From the NCBI RefSeq assembly GCF_023061285.1, contig NZ_JAKGAM010000004.1, positions 1-64,000 of the forward strand: a stretch of DNA of 64,000 nucleotides. The letters are read 5' to 3'. Made by a program: the position numbers and the translations under genes. Below the pieces are notes generated by a model that saw nothing but the letters and a program-made list of their open reading frames with translations, was not told where the DNA came from and ran no database searches. The stretch is from Chromohalobacter nigrandesensis (GTDB lineage Bacteria; Pseudomonadota; Gammaproteobacteria; Pseudomonadales; Halomonadaceae). Below are positions 9,713-20,286 of the stretch, piece after piece. Each line of letters opens with the position of its first letter. Position 1 is the stretch's first letter.

Positions 9713-10207
9713 TCAGTCTTCGACGGAGGCGCGCTCGAGAATGACGTCCTCGGTGGGCACGTCGGCGTGCATGCCACGGCGCGTGGTGCGCATGTTCTTG
9801 ATCTTCTCGACCACCTCCATGCCCTCGGCGACCTCAGCGAAGACGCAATAGCCCCAGCCTTGCATGGACTTGTCGCGGTGGTTGAGGAAGTCGTTGTCGG
9901 CGACGTTGATGAAGAACTGTGCACTGGCGGAGTGTGGGTCCTGGGTGCGTGCCATGGCCACGCTGCCCTTGACGTTCTTCAGACCGTTGTCCGCTTCATT
10001 GTCGATCGGCGCGCGGGTGGGCTTTTGTTCGAACTGGGTGTCGAAGCCGCCGCCCTGGACCATGAAACCATCGATGACGCGATGGAACAGGGTGTCGTCG
10101 TAATGGCCGTCGCGCACGTATTGCTCGAAGTTGGCCGCGGTCTTGGGCGCGTTTTCATGGTCGAGGCGCAGACGAATGCTGCCGTAATTGGTTTGCAGAA
10201 CGATCAT
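9713..10207 (-). CDS. ppiB: Cytoplasmic peptidyl-prolyl cis-trans isomerase B (cyclophilin)
   Basis: A 164-residue single-domain cyclophilin that catalyses cis-trans isomerisation of Xaa-Pro bonds. The catalytic strand [13 protein letters not shown] (residues ~40-52) holds the essential Arg. No signal peptide precedes the domain, so this is the cytoplasmic PpiB type rather than periplasmic PpiA. Length matches E. coli PpiB (164). It is divergent from glnS with about 170 bases between starts, and is probably co-transcribed with lpxH downstream. Confidence 0.94.
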   Translation of the reverse strand: MIVLQTNYGSIRLRLDHENAPKTAANFEQYVRDGHYDDTLFHRVIDGFMVQGGGFDTQFEQKPTRAPIDNEADNGLKNVKGSVAMARTQDPHSASAQFFINVADNDFLNHRDKSMQGWGYCVFAEVAEGMEVVEKIKNMRTTRRGMHADVPTEDVILERASVED

Positions 10208-10241
10208 GGACGTATCCTGGCGAAGAGAACTGAGCGCGACT

Positions 10242-10271
10242 TGGCGTCGCGCGCTGGCGTCGCGCTATAAT
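10242..10271 (+). promoter_or_regulatory. Sigma-70 promoter of glnS
   Basis: A perfect TATAAT (10266-10271) has a weak -35 TGGCGT 18 bases upstream (10242-10247) and a GC-rich discriminator after it. It lies about 100 bases before the glnS ATG. Confidence 0.6.
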
Positions 10272-10374
10272 AGCGGCTTTGCACCCGCGGGCGAAACCGT
10301 GTCGAGGCGCCAGTCGGTGCTTTGACGTGCCCTCCGGCCACTCCGCGAACGAACAGAGGTTCTGTAGAAAGCCC

Positions 10375-12054
<1,680 letters not shown>

Positions 12055-12066
12055 GAGGGGTTCGTC

Positions 12067-13452
12067 GTGCAGATCTACAATACGCTGACGCGTCGCAAGG
12101 AAACGTTTACGCCACTCGATGCGAGTCGAGTACGCATGTACGTCTGCGGGATTACCGTCTACGACTACTGCCATATCGGCCATGCCCGCGTCATGGTCGC
12201 CTTCGACATGATTACTCGCTATCTGCGTTGGCGGGGGTTCGAGGTCGATTACGTGCGCAATATCACCGATATCGATGACAAGATCCTCAAGCGGGCCGAG
12301 GAGAATGGCGAACCGATTGCGGCGCTGACCGCGCGCATGATCGACGCCATGCACGAGGACGAAGGGCGTCTTGGGGTTTTGCGTCCCGATCGTGAGCCAC
12401 GTGCCACGGCGCATGTCGACGATATCATCGCCATGGTCCAGCGCTTGGTCGACAAGGGGTATGCCTACCCAGCCGCCAACGGTGACGTTTATTATCGCGT
12501 GCGGCGTTTCGAGGGGTACGGCAAGCTCAGCAATCGTGATCTCGATGACATGCGCTCGGGCGCGCGTATCGAAGTCGAGGCCGCCAAGGAAGACCCGCTG
12601 GACTTCGTGCTGTGGAAGGCCGCGAAGCCGGGCGAGGAGAGCTGGCCATCACCATGGGGCGCGGGGCGGCCAGGTTGGCATATAGAGTGCTCGGCGATGT
12701 CGACGTGCTGCCTGGGGGATACCTTCGATATTCATGGCGGTGGCCCGGATCTCGTGTTTCCACACCATGAAAACGAGATCGCGCAAAGCGAGGCGGCGAC
12801 CGGGCAAGCCTACGTCAACACCTGGATGCATGCCGGGGCGGTGCGGGTCGATCACGAGAAGATGTCCAAGTCCTTGGGCAACTTTTTCACGATTCGCGAA
12901 GTGTTGGAGGCGCATGCTCCTGAAGTCGTGCGTTATCTACTTCTGGCCAGCCACTACCGTAGCCCCATCAATTATGCCCCCGACGCGTTGGGCGAGGCGC
13001 GTCGTTCGCTGGAGCGTTTCTATAACGCCCTGCAGGGCGTGACGCCGGCTGAAGGTGAGGTGGCGGCGGATTATCGCGAACGTTTCGTGGCCGCGATGGA
13101 TGACGATTTCAATACCGCTGAGGCGTTGGCGGTGTTGTTCGATCTCGCGCGCGAGTTGAACCGCACCAAGCAGGAAGCCCCGCAGCGTGCACCCGCATTG
13201 GCTTACGAGCTCATATCGCTAGGCGAGGTGCTGGGGCTCTTCGGGCAAGCGCCCGCCGATTTCCTGCAGAAAGGGGCGGGGCAGCTGCCGATGACCGAGG
13301 ACGAGATCGAGGAACGCATCGAGGCGAGGGCGCAGGCCAAGAAGGCCAAGGACTTCGCTACCGCCGATGGCATACGCGATGAATTGGCGGCGCTGGGAAT
13401 TGTGTTGAAGGATAGCCGCGAGGGCACGACCTGGGTGATCGAAGGCCGCTAA
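12067..13452 (+). CDS. cysS: Cysteinyl-tRNA synthetase
   Basis: A 461-residue class Ia synthetase for tRNA-Cys. The zinc ligands start with Cys28 in YVCGITVYD and continue with the Cys in HIECSAMS and the following HHENE. The HIGH motif is HIGHAR (~37-42) and the KMSKS motif is EKMSKS near residue 266. Start is GTG 12067 with AGAGGGG seven bases upstream. Co-transcribed with glnS. Terminates at the strong hairpin at 13492-13528. Confidence 0.97.
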   Translation: MQIYNTLTRRKETFTPLDASRVRMYVCGITVYDYCHIGHARVMVAFDMITRYLRWRGFEVDYVRNITDIDDKILKRAEENGEPIAALTARMIDAMHEDEGRLGVLRPDREPRATAHVDDIIAMVQRLVDKGYAYPAANGDVYYRVRRFEGYGKLSNRDLDDMRSGARIEVEAAKEDPLDFVLWKAAKPGEESWPSPWGAGRPGWHIECSAMSTCCLGDTFDIHGGGPDLVFPHHENEIAQSEAATGQAYVNTWMHAGAVRVDHEKMSKSLGNFFTIREVLEAHAPEVVRYLLLASHYRSPINYAPDALGEARRSLERFYNALQGVTPAEGEVAADYRERFVAAMDDDFNTAEALAVLFDLARELNRTKQEAPQRAPALAYELISLGEVLGLFGQAPADFLQKGAGQLPMTEDEIEERIEARAQAKKAKDFATADGIRDELAALGIVLKDSREGTTWVIEGR

Positions 13453-13491
13453 GCGCTGTCTGAAACGTCGGCGAGCGCAGAAGATCCATAA

Positions 13492-13528
13492 ACGACAGAG
13501 CCCGCGACTCGATCGCGGGCTTTGTCGT
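13492..13528. terminator. Bidirectional terminator between cysS and mtnN
   Basis: A 16-bp stem with one G-U pair (arms 13492-13507 and 13513-13528) and a 5-base loop sits between the convergent cysS and mtnN genes. U-rich tails are short on both sides. Confidence 0.7.
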
Positions 13529-13554
13529 TCGGCCGGGTGCGTGTCGCGATCGAC

Positions 13555-14262
13555 TCAGGCCGGTGTGCCCAGGCGCTTGACCATGGCTTCGACCATCATT
13601 GCCGAATGCGTGGCGGCTTTATCGATGAAGGCCTTGAAGGAAAGGTTGGACTCCTTGCCGGCGATATCGGAAAGCGCACGAATGACGACGAACGGGCAGT
13701 CGTAAAGGTGACACGTCTGGGCGATGGCTGCCGCTTCCATCTCGGCGGCCAGCATGCTCGGAAAGCGCTCGCGTGCCTGCGCCACCATGGCCTCCTCGGC
13801 CATGAAGATGTCACCCGTGCAGATGAGGCCTTCCGTGACGCGTAGCTCGCCAAGGCCCTCGATGCATTCCCGGGCGGCCTCGACCAGACGAGGGTCGGGA
13901 AGATAGGCGGGTGGCATCTGCGGTACCTGGCCGTATTCGTAGCCAAACACCACAGCATCGACGTCATGGTGGCGCACCTCACTGGAGATGACCACGTCAC
14001 CGACCTCGAGGTCGGCCCCGAAGCCGCCCGCCGAGCCGGTGTTGATGATCACGTCGGGCTGGTGGAGCTCGAGCACCTGAGTGGTGCCAACGGCGGCGTT
14101 CACCTTGCCGATACCCGATTGCAGGATAACGACCTCGACACCGTGCAAGTAGCCGGTGTGAAAGGTCGAGCCGGCATGCTGGCGGGTCTGGCCGTTTTTC
14201 AGGTGCGAGGCGAGGAGTTCGACTTCCTCTGCCATGGCACCGATGATGGCGATCTTGCGCAT
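13555..14262 (-). CDS. mtnN: 5'-methylthioadenosine/S-adenosylhomocysteine nucleosidase
   Basis: A 235-residue nucleosidase (Pfs) that removes adenine from MTA and SAH, giving S-ribosylhomocysteine for LuxS. N-terminal KIAIIGAMAEEVE contains the catalytic Glu (Glu12 region). GSAGGF, then the MEAAAIAQ purine-pocket helix, then the catalytic Asp in ALSDIAGKE follow in order. Length is close to the E. coli protein (232). Lies 27 bases after luxS, so product and next enzyme are encoded together. Confidence 0.96.
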   Translation of the reverse strand: MRKIAIIGAMAEEVELLASHLKNGQTRQHAGSTFHTGYLHGVEVVILQSGIGKVNAAVGTTQVLELHQPDVIINTGSAGGFGADLEVGDVVISSEVRHHDVDAVVFGYEYGQVPQMPPAYLPDPRLVEAARECIEGLGELRVTEGLICTGDIFMAEEAMVAQARERFPSMLAAEMEAAAIAQTCHLYDCPFVVIRALSDIAGKESNLSFKAFIDKAATHSAMMVEAMVKRLGTPA

Positions 14263-14289
14263 GTGGGGTGGGATCCCTCTATCTATCGA

Positions 14290-14757
14290 TCAGGCGAACA
14301 CCTGGTTCCATTCGTTGCGTTTGGCCAGCAGGTCGCGGGCCAAGGCTTGGGCGCCTTCCAGGCTGTGGCTGGCGGCCCAACCGCACTGCATCTCGTTGCA
14401 GGCCGGCACGTCTTCGGCGACGAGGACGTCATTGAGGGTCTTGTCGATCATGTCAAGCACCTGGTCATAGTCGTCATGATTGATCAGGGTGACATAAAAG
14501 CCGGTCTGGCAGCCCATGGGGCTGATGTCGAGGACCTTGTCGGTATGGTTACGCGACAGTTCGGCCATCAGGTGTTCCAGAGAATGCAGCGCGGGCATTT
14601 CCATGTGCGCCTTGTTGGGCTGGCAGATACGCAGATCGTACTTGTGAATCGCGTCGCCATGCTCGCCGCTCTTGATGCCGGCCAGACGCACATAAGGTGC
14701 CTTGACCTTGGTATGGTCGAGGTTGAAGCTTTCGACGTTCATTTCCTGGTCGCTCAT
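14290..14757 (-). CDS. luxS: S-ribosylhomocysteine lyase (AI-2 precursor synthase)
   Basis: A 155-residue Fe2+/Zn2+ enzyme that cleaves S-ribosylhomocysteine to homocysteine and DPD, the precursor of autoinducer 2. The metal-binding HSLEH motif lies near residue 57, and a conserved Cys follows in PMGCQTGFY (~87) with a third metal ligand in ACNEMQCGW (~125). ATG 14757 is preceded by AAAAGGAG at good spacing; the inner ATG (MNVESF) is less likely. It lies between folD (60 bases upstream) and mtnN (27 bases downstream) on one strand. The arrangement suggests a metabolic role in the activated methyl cycle. No lsr or luxPQ receptor gene is visible here. Confidence 0.96.
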   Translation of the reverse strand: MSDQEMNVESFNLDHTKVKAPYVRLAGIKSGEHGDAIHKYDLRICQPNKAHMEMPALHSLEHLMAELSRNHTDKVLDISPMGCQTGFYVTLINHDDYDQVLDMIDKTLNDVLVAEDVPACNEMQCGWAASHSLEGAQALARDLLAKRNEWNQVFA

Positions 14758-14817
14758 CTATCGACTCCTTTTCGCTATCCGAATTTCGGTTTAGACACTC
14801 ATTGTAACGTCTGTCTG

Positions 14818-15681
14818 TCAGGCATGCATGTCGTCGTGGAGTTCAGCGGCAAGCAGGGTGTTTTCCAGCAGCGAGGCGACTGTCATGGGGCCCACGCCGC
14901 CGGGTACGGGCGTGATGAAACTGGCACGCTCGGCGGCGGATGCGAACTCGACATCGCCCGCAAGCTTGCCATCGGCTTGGCGATTGATGCCCACATCGAT
15001 GACCACGGCCCCCTCCTTGACCCACTCGCCCTTGACGAGCCCGGGTTTGCCGACGGCCACGATGAGCAGGTCTGCGCGCCGAATATGGGATTCGAGATCG
15101 TGGGTAAACCGATGGCAGACGGTCGTGGTGCTGCCGGCGAGCATCAGTTCCAGTGCCATGGGGCGCCCGACGATATTGGAGGCGCCGACGATGACGGCAT
15201 CCAGGCCGCGTGCCTGGATGCCACTCTCCTGCATCAGCGTCATGATGCCCTTGGGCGTGCAAGGGCGCAGCACGGGGAGCCGCTGGGCGAGCCGGCCGAG
15301 GTTGTAGGGATGAAAGCCATCGACGTCTTTATCGGGGCGGATGCGTTCGAGAATCGGGCGTTCGTCGAGATGCTCGGGCAGGGGAAGTTGTACCAGGATG
15401 CCGTCGATACCGGCATCTGCGTTCAGCGAGTCGACCAATGCCTCGAGTTCCGCCTGTGTGGTCGTGGTGGGCAGCTGGTGTTGCACGGAATGCAGGCCGG
15501 CCTGGTCGCAGGCGCGGTGCTTGTTGCGGACGTAGACTTCGGAAGCGGGGTCTTCGCCAACGAGGACGACCGCGAGCCCTGGGGCGCGCTTATCGGCATG
15601 GCGGCGCGCCTGGACCTGACGAGATACCTGTTCGCGGACGTTAGCGGCAATCGCCTTGCCGTCGATCAACTGAGCGGTCAT
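14818..15681 (-). CDS. folD: Bifunctional methylenetetrahydrofolate dehydrogenase / methenyltetrahydrofolate cyclohydrolase
   Basis: A 287-residue cytosolic enzyme converting 5,10-methylene-THF to 10-formyl-THF with NADP+. Conserved stretches are [10 protein letters not shown] (catalytic Lys near residue 54), [20 protein letters not shown], and the NADP-binding loop [12 protein letters not shown]; it ends with PGGVGPMT. Length matches E. coli FolD (288). It is the first gene of the folD-luxS-mtnN unit and is divergent from the tRNA cluster. Confidence 0.97.
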   Translation of the reverse strand: MTAQLIDGKAIAANVREQVSRQVQARRHADKRAPGLAVVLVGEDPASEVYVRNKHRACDQAGLHSVQHQLPTTTTQAELEALVDSLNADAGIDGILVQLPLPEHLDERPILERIRPDKDVDGFHPYNLGRLAQRLPVLRPCTPKGIMTLMQESGIQARGLDAVIVGASNIVGRPMALELMLAGSTTTVCHRFTHDLESHIRRADLLIVAVGKPGLVKGEWVKEGAVVIDVGINRQADGKLAGDVEFASAAERASFITPVPGGVGPMTVASLLENTLLAAELHDDMHA

Positions 15682-15737
15682 CGACTCGTTCCTTTGACAT
15701 GCGTGGCCCGGTGTCGGGCGGCGTTAGAAAGAAGCGT

Positions 15738-15766
15738 GATTTTCGCACGCTGGGAGGTGCAGTCAA
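15738..15766 (-). promoter_or_regulatory. Possible promoter of folD-luxS-mtnN
   Basis: Minus strand TTGACT (766-761 of this kilobase), 17-base spacer, then AAAATC (743-738). The -35 is strong and the -10 poor. It lies about 60 bases before the folD start. Confidence 0.35.
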
Positions 15767-15809
15767 TGTATCCCTCGCATGAGTAAGGCGGAAGGTGGAA
15801 CGTAAGGGC

Positions 15810-15837
15810 TTGACCTGGCAAGGAAGATGCGTAGAAT
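15810..15837 (+). promoter_or_regulatory. Promoter of the tRNA cluster
   Basis: TTGACC (15810-15815), 16-base spacer, TAGAAT (15832-15837), then a GC-rich discriminator (ACGCTGCGC) of the type seen in stable-RNA promoters under stringent control. About 45 bases before tRNA-Pro. Confidence 0.65.
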
Positions 15838-15889
15838 ACGCTGCGCATCGACGGGCTCGATTGGCCATGCCCAAGCGGTCTCGGGGCGA

Positions 15890-15966
15890 CGGGGTATAGC
15901 GCAGTCTGGTAGCGCGCCTGCTTTGGGAGCAGGATGTCGGGGGTTCAAATCCCTCTACCCCGACCA
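15890..15966 (+). tRNA. tRNA-Pro (UGG)
   Basis: A complete 77-base cloverleaf with encoded CCA. Acceptor CGGGGTA pairs with TACCCCG; the anticodon loop TTTGGGA gives anticodon TGG; the T-arm is GGGGGTTCAAATCCC. It reads all four proline codons by wobble and starts the Pro-Arg-His-His cluster. Confidence 0.97.
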
Positions 15967-16022
15967 GCATCCGGATCCTTTCGAGGGTCGGTTCAAGGTT
16001 GGGTCTGTGCCGGCGTTATAAA

Positions 16023-16099
16023 GCGCTCATAGCTCAACCGGATAGAGCAACGGCCTTCTAAGCCGTAGGTTGCAGGTTCAAGTCCTGCTGGGCGCGCCA
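16023..16099 (+). tRNA. tRNA-Arg (UCU)
   Basis: A complete cloverleaf with encoded CCA. Acceptor GCGCTCA pairs with TGGGCGC (one G-U); the anticodon loop CTTCTAA gives TCT, reading AGA/AGG; the T-arm is GCAGGTTCAAGTCCTGC. It lies 56 bases after tRNA-Pro. Confidence 0.96.
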
Positions 16100-16103
16100 G
16101 GCA

Positions 16104-16169
16104 CAAAGCCAACGCTAGGTTCAAAGCCAACGCTAGGTTCAAAGCCCAAGATAGGCTCAAGGCCAAGAA
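16104..16169 (+). repeat. 18-bp tandem repeat in the tRNA spacer
   Basis: Two perfect copies of CAAAGCCAACGCTAGGTT (16104-16121 and 16122-16139) are followed by a diverged copy (16140-16157) and a partial one (16158-16169). It lies between tRNA-Arg and the first tRNA-His and would be part of the primary tRNA transcript. Confidence 0.85.
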
Positions 16170-16212
16170 AAGCGTCGATGTCGGGATAACTCCCGTTGCG
16201 TATCAGGTTATG

Positions 16213-16287
16213 GTGGATGTAGCTCAGTGGTAGAGCCCCGGATTGTGGCTCCGGTGGTCGTGGGTTCGATCCCCATCATCCACCCCA
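16213..16287 (+). tRNA. tRNA-His (GUG), copy 1
   Basis: A 75-base cloverleaf with encoded CCA and the histidine-specific extra G at 16212 (G-1), opposite discriminator C. Acceptor GTGGATG pairs with CATCCAC; the anticodon loop is TTGTGGC. Identical to copy 2. Confidence 0.96.
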
Positions 16288-16320
16288 TGCTTGAACGTGT
16301 CGCAACAATTCGTCGTCGTG

Positions 16321-16395
16321 GTGGATGTAGCTCAGTGGTAGAGCCCCGGATTGTGGCTCCGGTGGTCGTGGGTTCGATCCCCATCATCCACCCCA
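16321..16395 (+). tRNA. tRNA-His (GUG), copy 2
   Basis: Identical in sequence to the gene at 16213-16287, with G-1 at 16320, separated from it by 33 bases of unrelated spacer. No classic terminator hairpin follows; the sequence after it is T-rich. Confidence 0.96.
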
Positions 16396-16674
16396 GCGAT
16401 GACTTTCCTCCTTATTGCCCCCTTCGTTTGTTTTTTCCTAGCGTAATCTTCGTTCTTATAGGTTGTATTCTGCACGTCTGTATCGAGGCGCCTCGTTAGA
16501 CTTTCTTGTCTCGTGACGATGGCCATTTGCTTTTTTCGTGTCTTCTCCCTTGTAAGATGAGACATCCAGCCCCATAAACCACGCATTGCGCTTGCCAGCG
16601 CGGATGGGGATTCATAGAATCTTCGTCTTATTACTTACGCTTTTTCAGAACGCCCAGTCGGTAGAGGATCATTC

Positions 16675-18027
16675 ATGCAAGTTTCCGTTGAGTCGACTTC
16701 CCAGATCGAACGTCGTGTCACCGTCCAAGTGCCGGCGACCGAGGTCGATCAAGCCGTGGCTACCCGCCTGCAGGAAACCGCCAAGAACGTGCGGCTGAAC
16801 GGCTTTCGGCGTGGCAGGATTCCGATGACGGTCGTACGTCAACGTTTCGGCCAAGAAGTCCGCAACGAAGTAGTGGGCGAAATGATGCGCCAGCATTATG
16901 TGCAGGCGATCACTCAGGAAAGCCTCAATCCGGCCGGTTCTCCGCAGGTCGAGCCCACCGTCGACGAAGACGGTAAGGATCTGGAGTTCGTTGCTACCCT
17001 CGAGGTGTATCCCGAGTTCGAACTCAACTCGATCGAAAACACCGAGATCGAACGCCCTCAGGCGGAAGTGACCGAGGCCGATGTCGATCAGATGATCGAT
17101 ACCCTGCGCTCGCAGAACGCCGAGTGGGAAGAAGTCGATCGTGCCGCCGCCGAGGGCGACCAGGTAACCATCGATTTCCAGGGTTTTCTGGGCGATGAGC
17201 CGTTCGAAGGCGGTTCTGCCGAAGGCCACGAACTGGAGCTGGGCTCCAATAGCTTCATCCCGGGCTTCGAAGAGCAACTGGTGGGAGCCAAGGTCGGCGA
17301 CGATCTCGAGATTCAGGTGACCTTCCCCGAAGATTATCAGGCGGAGCATCTGGCGGGTCAGGAAGCCAGTTTCAAGGTGAAAATCCACAAGGTAGCCGGC
17401 AAGCAACTGCCTGAGGTCGATGACGAGTTCATCAAGCGCTTCGGTATCGAAGAGGGTGGTGTCGCTGCCTTCCGTGCTGACGTGCAGAAAAACATGGAGC
17501 ACGAGCTATCTCAGGCCGTGACCAATCGCGTCAAGCAGCAGGCGCTCGAAGCGCTGCAGCAGGCCAATGATATTCAGGTCCCGCAGTCTCTGATTCAGCA
17601 GGAGACCGAGGGACTCAAGCGTCAGGCCGCGCAGCAGTTCGGTTTGGGTGAAGACTTCGATGTTTCCCAACTGCCCGATGAACTGTTCGCCGATCAGGCG
17701 AAGAAGCGCGTTCAGGTGGGCCTGCTGCTGGCCGAAGTTGTCAAGGTCAATGAGCTCGATGCCAGCGACGATGAAATCAAGGTGCGCGTCGAAGAGTTGG
17801 CACAGCAATATCAGCAGCCTGAGCAGGTGGTTGAGCATTACCTCAAGAACGAGGAGATGAAGAACCAGGTCAAGTCCTCGGTGCTCGAAGACAAGGCGGT
17901 TGACAAGTTGCTGGAGCAAGCTCAGGTTAAGGATGTCGAAATGTCCTACGAGCAGGCTTTGCAAGCGGCCCAGCAGCAGCAAGAAGCAGATGATGAGGAC
18001 GAAGCGCAGGAAGAGACCAACGCTTAA
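16675..18027 (+). CDS. tig: Trigger factor (ribosome-associated chaperone)
   Basis: A 450-residue ATP-independent chaperone that binds nascent chains at the ribosomal exit tunnel via L23. The N-terminal ribosome-binding domain carries the signature GFRRGRIPMTVVRQRFG (residues ~42-60). The FKBP-type PPIase domain spans ~155-240 and the helical C-terminal arms follow. The last ~25 residues are Gln/Glu/Asp-rich, as in halophilic relatives. ATG 16675 has GAGG ten bases upstream. First gene of the tig-clpP-clpX-lon-hupB-ppiD block. The 279 bases upstream, after the tRNAs, contain T-rich DNA without a convincing promoter. Confidence 0.97.
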   Translation: MQVSVESTSQIERRVTVQVPATEVDQAVATRLQETAKNVRLNGFRRGRIPMTVVRQRFGQEVRNEVVGEMMRQHYVQAITQESLNPAGSPQVEPTVDEDGKDLEFVATLEVYPEFELNSIENTEIERPQAEVTEADVDQMIDTLRSQNAEWEEVDRAAAEGDQVTIDFQGFLGDEPFEGGSAEGHELELGSNSFIPGFEEQLVGAKVGDDLEIQVTFPEDYQAEHLAGQEASFKVKIHKVAGKQLPEVDDEFIKRFGIEEGGVAAFRADVQKNMEHELSQAVTNRVKQQALEALQQANDIQVPQSLIQQETEGLKRQAAQQFGLGEDFDVSQLPDELFADQAKKRVQVGLLLAEVVKVNELDASDDEIKVRVEELAQQYQQPEQVVEHYLKNEEMKNQVKSSVLEDKAVDKLLEQAQVKDVEMSYEQALQAAQQQQEADDEDEAQEETNA

Positions 18028-18123
18028 GCGTTCTTTCGCGTGCCGTCGCAAGTGCCTGGACCCGGCTACGGCCGGGTCTCTAGTCACTGGAGCAATCAGT
18101 CACCGGATTAAGGAAGCCACGCA

Positions 18124-18744
18124 ATGGGCAATGAGTTCGATATCAGCAACGCCGGCGGTTTAGTCCCCATGGTGGTGGAGCAGAGCGCGCGTGGCGAGCG
18201 GTCCTACGACATATACTCTCGCCTGCTCAAAGAGCGCGTTATCTTTCTGATTGGCCCAGTCGAAGACTACATGGCCAATCTGGTGGTGGCTCAGATGTTG
18301 TTTCTCGAATCCGAGAACCCCGACAAGGATATCCACCTGTACATCAATTCGCCGGGCGGCTCTGTGACGTCGGGGATGTCCATCTACGACACCATGCAGT
18401 TCGTCAAGCCTGACGTATCCACCGTGTGCGTTGGCCAGGCTGCGAGCATGGGGGCATTGCTGCTTGCCGGTGGCGCCGAGGGCAAGCGCTACTGCCTGCC
18501 GCACTCACGGATGATGATTCATCAGCCGTTGGGCGGTTATCAGGGTCAGGCGGCCGATATCGAGATCCACACCAAGGAAATTCTCAACATCCGCCAGCAG
18601 CTCAACGAAATTCTCGCCCGGCATACCGGCCAGGATGTGGAAACGGTCGCACGAGATACGGATCGCGATAATTTCATGAACGGCTCACAGGCGGTCGAGT
18701 ACGGCCTCATCGATGCCATGCTGGATAAGCGCCCGGTATCCTGA
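18124..18744 (+). CDS. clpP: ATP-dependent Clp protease proteolytic subunit
   Basis: A 206-residue serine peptidase that forms the tetradecameric barrel working with ClpX or ClpA. The catalytic triad is visible: Ser108 in GQAASMGA, His133 in MMIHQP, and the Asp in ARDTDRDNF near 182. The oxyanion-hole segment INSPGGSV lies near residue 75. The N-terminal peptide ends before the [17 protein letters not shown] segment, where family members are autoprocessed. Followed 89 bases later by its ATPase partner clpX. Confidence 0.98.
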   Translation: MGNEFDISNAGGLVPMVVEQSARGERSYDIYSRLLKERVIFLIGPVEDYMANLVVAQMLFLESENPDKDIHLYINSPGGSVTSGMSIYDTMQFVKPDVSTVCVGQAASMGALLLAGGAEGKRYCLPHSRMMIHQPLGGYQGQAADIEIHTKEILNIRQQLNEILARHTGQDVETVARDTDRDNFMNGSQAVEYGLIDAMLDKRPVS

Positions 18745-18833
18745 TAGCGTTTGACCAAACATGGTAGCGATTAGCCAGACATGCATTTATTACCGGCGGT
18801 TCGTCAGGGCCGCCGCTATAACGAGGTACACGA

Positions 18834-20114
18834 ATGGCTGACGGCAAAGGCAAAGACGAGAGCGGCAAGTTGCTGTACTGCTCGTTCTGCGGCAAGAACC
18901 AGAACGAAGTGCGCAAGCTGATCGCGGGTCCTTCCGTCTACATCTGTGACGAATGTGTCGATCTATGCAACGACATCATTCGCGAAGAAGTGCTGGAGGC
19001 CGATGCCGAGGGCGATGACGAACGTCTGCCGGCACCGCGCGAGATCCGTTATACATTGGACGATTATGTCATCGGGCAGGACCGTGCCAAGCGGGTGCTT
19101 TCGGTGGCGGTCTACAATCACTACAAGCGTCTGCGTGCCGATGTGAAGACCGACGATGTCGAGCTTGGCAAGTCGAACATTCTCCTGATCGGCCCGACCG
19201 GTAGTGGTAAGACCTTGCTGGCCGAGACCATGGCCCGGCTGCTTAACGTTCCGTTCACGATCGCCGATGCGACGACCTTGACCGAAGCCGGGTATGTCGG
19301 TGAAGACGTCGAGAATATCATCCAGAAGCTGCTGCAGAAGTGCGAGTACGACGTCGACAAGGCGCAGCGCGGGATCGTCTATATTGACGAGATCGACAAG
19401 ATTTCGCGCAAGTCGGACAATCCTTCGATCACGCGCGATGTCTCCGGTGAAGGCGTCCAGCAGGCCCTGCTCAAGCTGATCGAGGGCACTACGGCCTCGA
19501 TACCGCCACAAGGTGGTCGCAAGCATCCTCAGCAGGAGTTTCTGCAAGTCGATACCACCAATATGCTGTTCATTGTCGGTGGGGCGTTTGCAGGGCTGGA
19601 GAAGGTGATCCGTGATCGCATCGAGAAAGGTGGCATCGGCTTTAACGCTGAGGTGAAGAGCAAGGACTCCGAAAAATCGATGGGGGATGTCCTCGCGGGC
19701 GTCGAGCCTGAGGACCTGGTCAAGTTCGGCTTGATTCCGGAATTCGTGGGCCGTGTGCCGGTCATCGCGACGCTGACCGAGCTCACCGAAGAAGCTTTGA
19801 TCCAGATCCTCACCGAGCCCAAGAACTCGCTGATCAAACAGTACACGCACCTGTTCTACATGGAAGGTGTCGAGCTGGAGTTTCGCGAGGATGCCCTGCG
19901 AGCCGTGGCGCATAAGGCCATGGAGCGCAATACCGGGGCACGTGGTTTGCGGTCGATCCTCGAATCCGTGTTGCTCGAGACCATGTATGAGGTGCCATCG
20001 CTCGAGGATGTCACCAAAGTGGTCATCGACGCCTCGGTCATTACCGGGGACAGCGAGCCGCTGCTGATCTACTCTCAGCAGGAAGAAAGCAAGGTGGCTG
20101 GCAAGGACGGCTGA
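18834..20114 (+). CDS. clpX: ATP-dependent Clp protease ATP-binding subunit ClpX
   Basis: A 426-residue AAA+ unfoldase that feeds substrates to ClpP. The N-terminal zinc-binding domain has Cys16, Cys19, Cys38 and Cys41. Walker A GPTGSGKT starts at residue 120, Walker B is [10 protein letters not shown] near 182, and the IGF loop needed for docking to ClpP appears as KGGIGF near 266. Sensor 2 lies in [10 protein letters not shown]. Ends before the terminator at 20135-20156. Confidence 0.98.
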   Translation: MADGKGKDESGKLLYCSFCGKNQNEVRKLIAGPSVYICDECVDLCNDIIREEVLEADAEGDDERLPAPREIRYTLDDYVIGQDRAKRVLSVAVYNHYKRLRADVKTDDVELGKSNILLIGPTGSGKTLLAETMARLLNVPFTIADATTLTEAGYVGEDVENIIQKLLQKCEYDVDKAQRGIVYIDEIDKISRKSDNPSITRDVSGEGVQQALLKLIEGTTASIPPQGGRKHPQQEFLQVDTTNMLFIVGGAFAGLEKVIRDRIEKGGIGFNAEVKSKDSEKSMGDVLAGVEPEDLVKFGLIPEFVGRVPVIATLTELTEEALIQILTEPKNSLIKQYTHLFYMEGVELEFREDALRAVAHKAMERNTGARGLRSILESVLLETMYEVPSLEDVTKVVIDASVITGDSEPLLIYSQQEESKVAGKDG

Positions 20115-20134
20115 GTTCTGGCCAGAGTCACCGT

Positions 20135-20156
20135 GGGGGCCTAAGGGCCCCCTTTT
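20135..20156 (+). terminator. Rho-independent terminator of clpX
   Basis: A 7-bp GC stem (GGGGGCC / GGCCCCC, loop TAAG) followed directly by TTTT, 20 bases after the clpX stop. Confidence 0.85.
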
Positions 20157-20199
20157 CGTATGCGCCCTGCCTCGAGCCATGAAACCGACGGGCTGCACG

Positions 20200-20228
20200 G
20201 TTGCATCATGCTGGATGCGCCCCCATTT
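20200..20228 (+). promoter_or_regulatory. Sigma-32 (heat-shock) type promoter of lon
   Basis: CCCCATTT (20221-20228) is a full match to the sigma-32 -10 consensus CCCCATnT. GTTGCAT lies 14 bases upstream (20200-20206) and partly matches the -35 CTTGAAA. It lies about 58 bases before the lon ATG, and lon is a known heat-shock gene. Confidence 0.6.
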
Positions 20229-20286
20229 CTCTGTCATTAGCGCCGTCTCGCGGCCCATCCACCGAATTTGTTGAGGAACGTCTGCG

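Noticed and set aside
13966-15786. Plus-strand reading frame of 606 codons opposite mtnN, luxS and folD
   Set aside because: It spans three conserved minus-strand genes and their gaps, so it is a shadow frame.
16227-16499. Reading frame across the two tRNA-His genes
   Set aside because: Its N-terminal half is translated from the repeated tRNA sequences, so it is not a gene.
18963-20258. Minus-strand reading frame of 431 codons opposite clpX
   Set aside because: Antisense of conserved clpX with no domain of its own.
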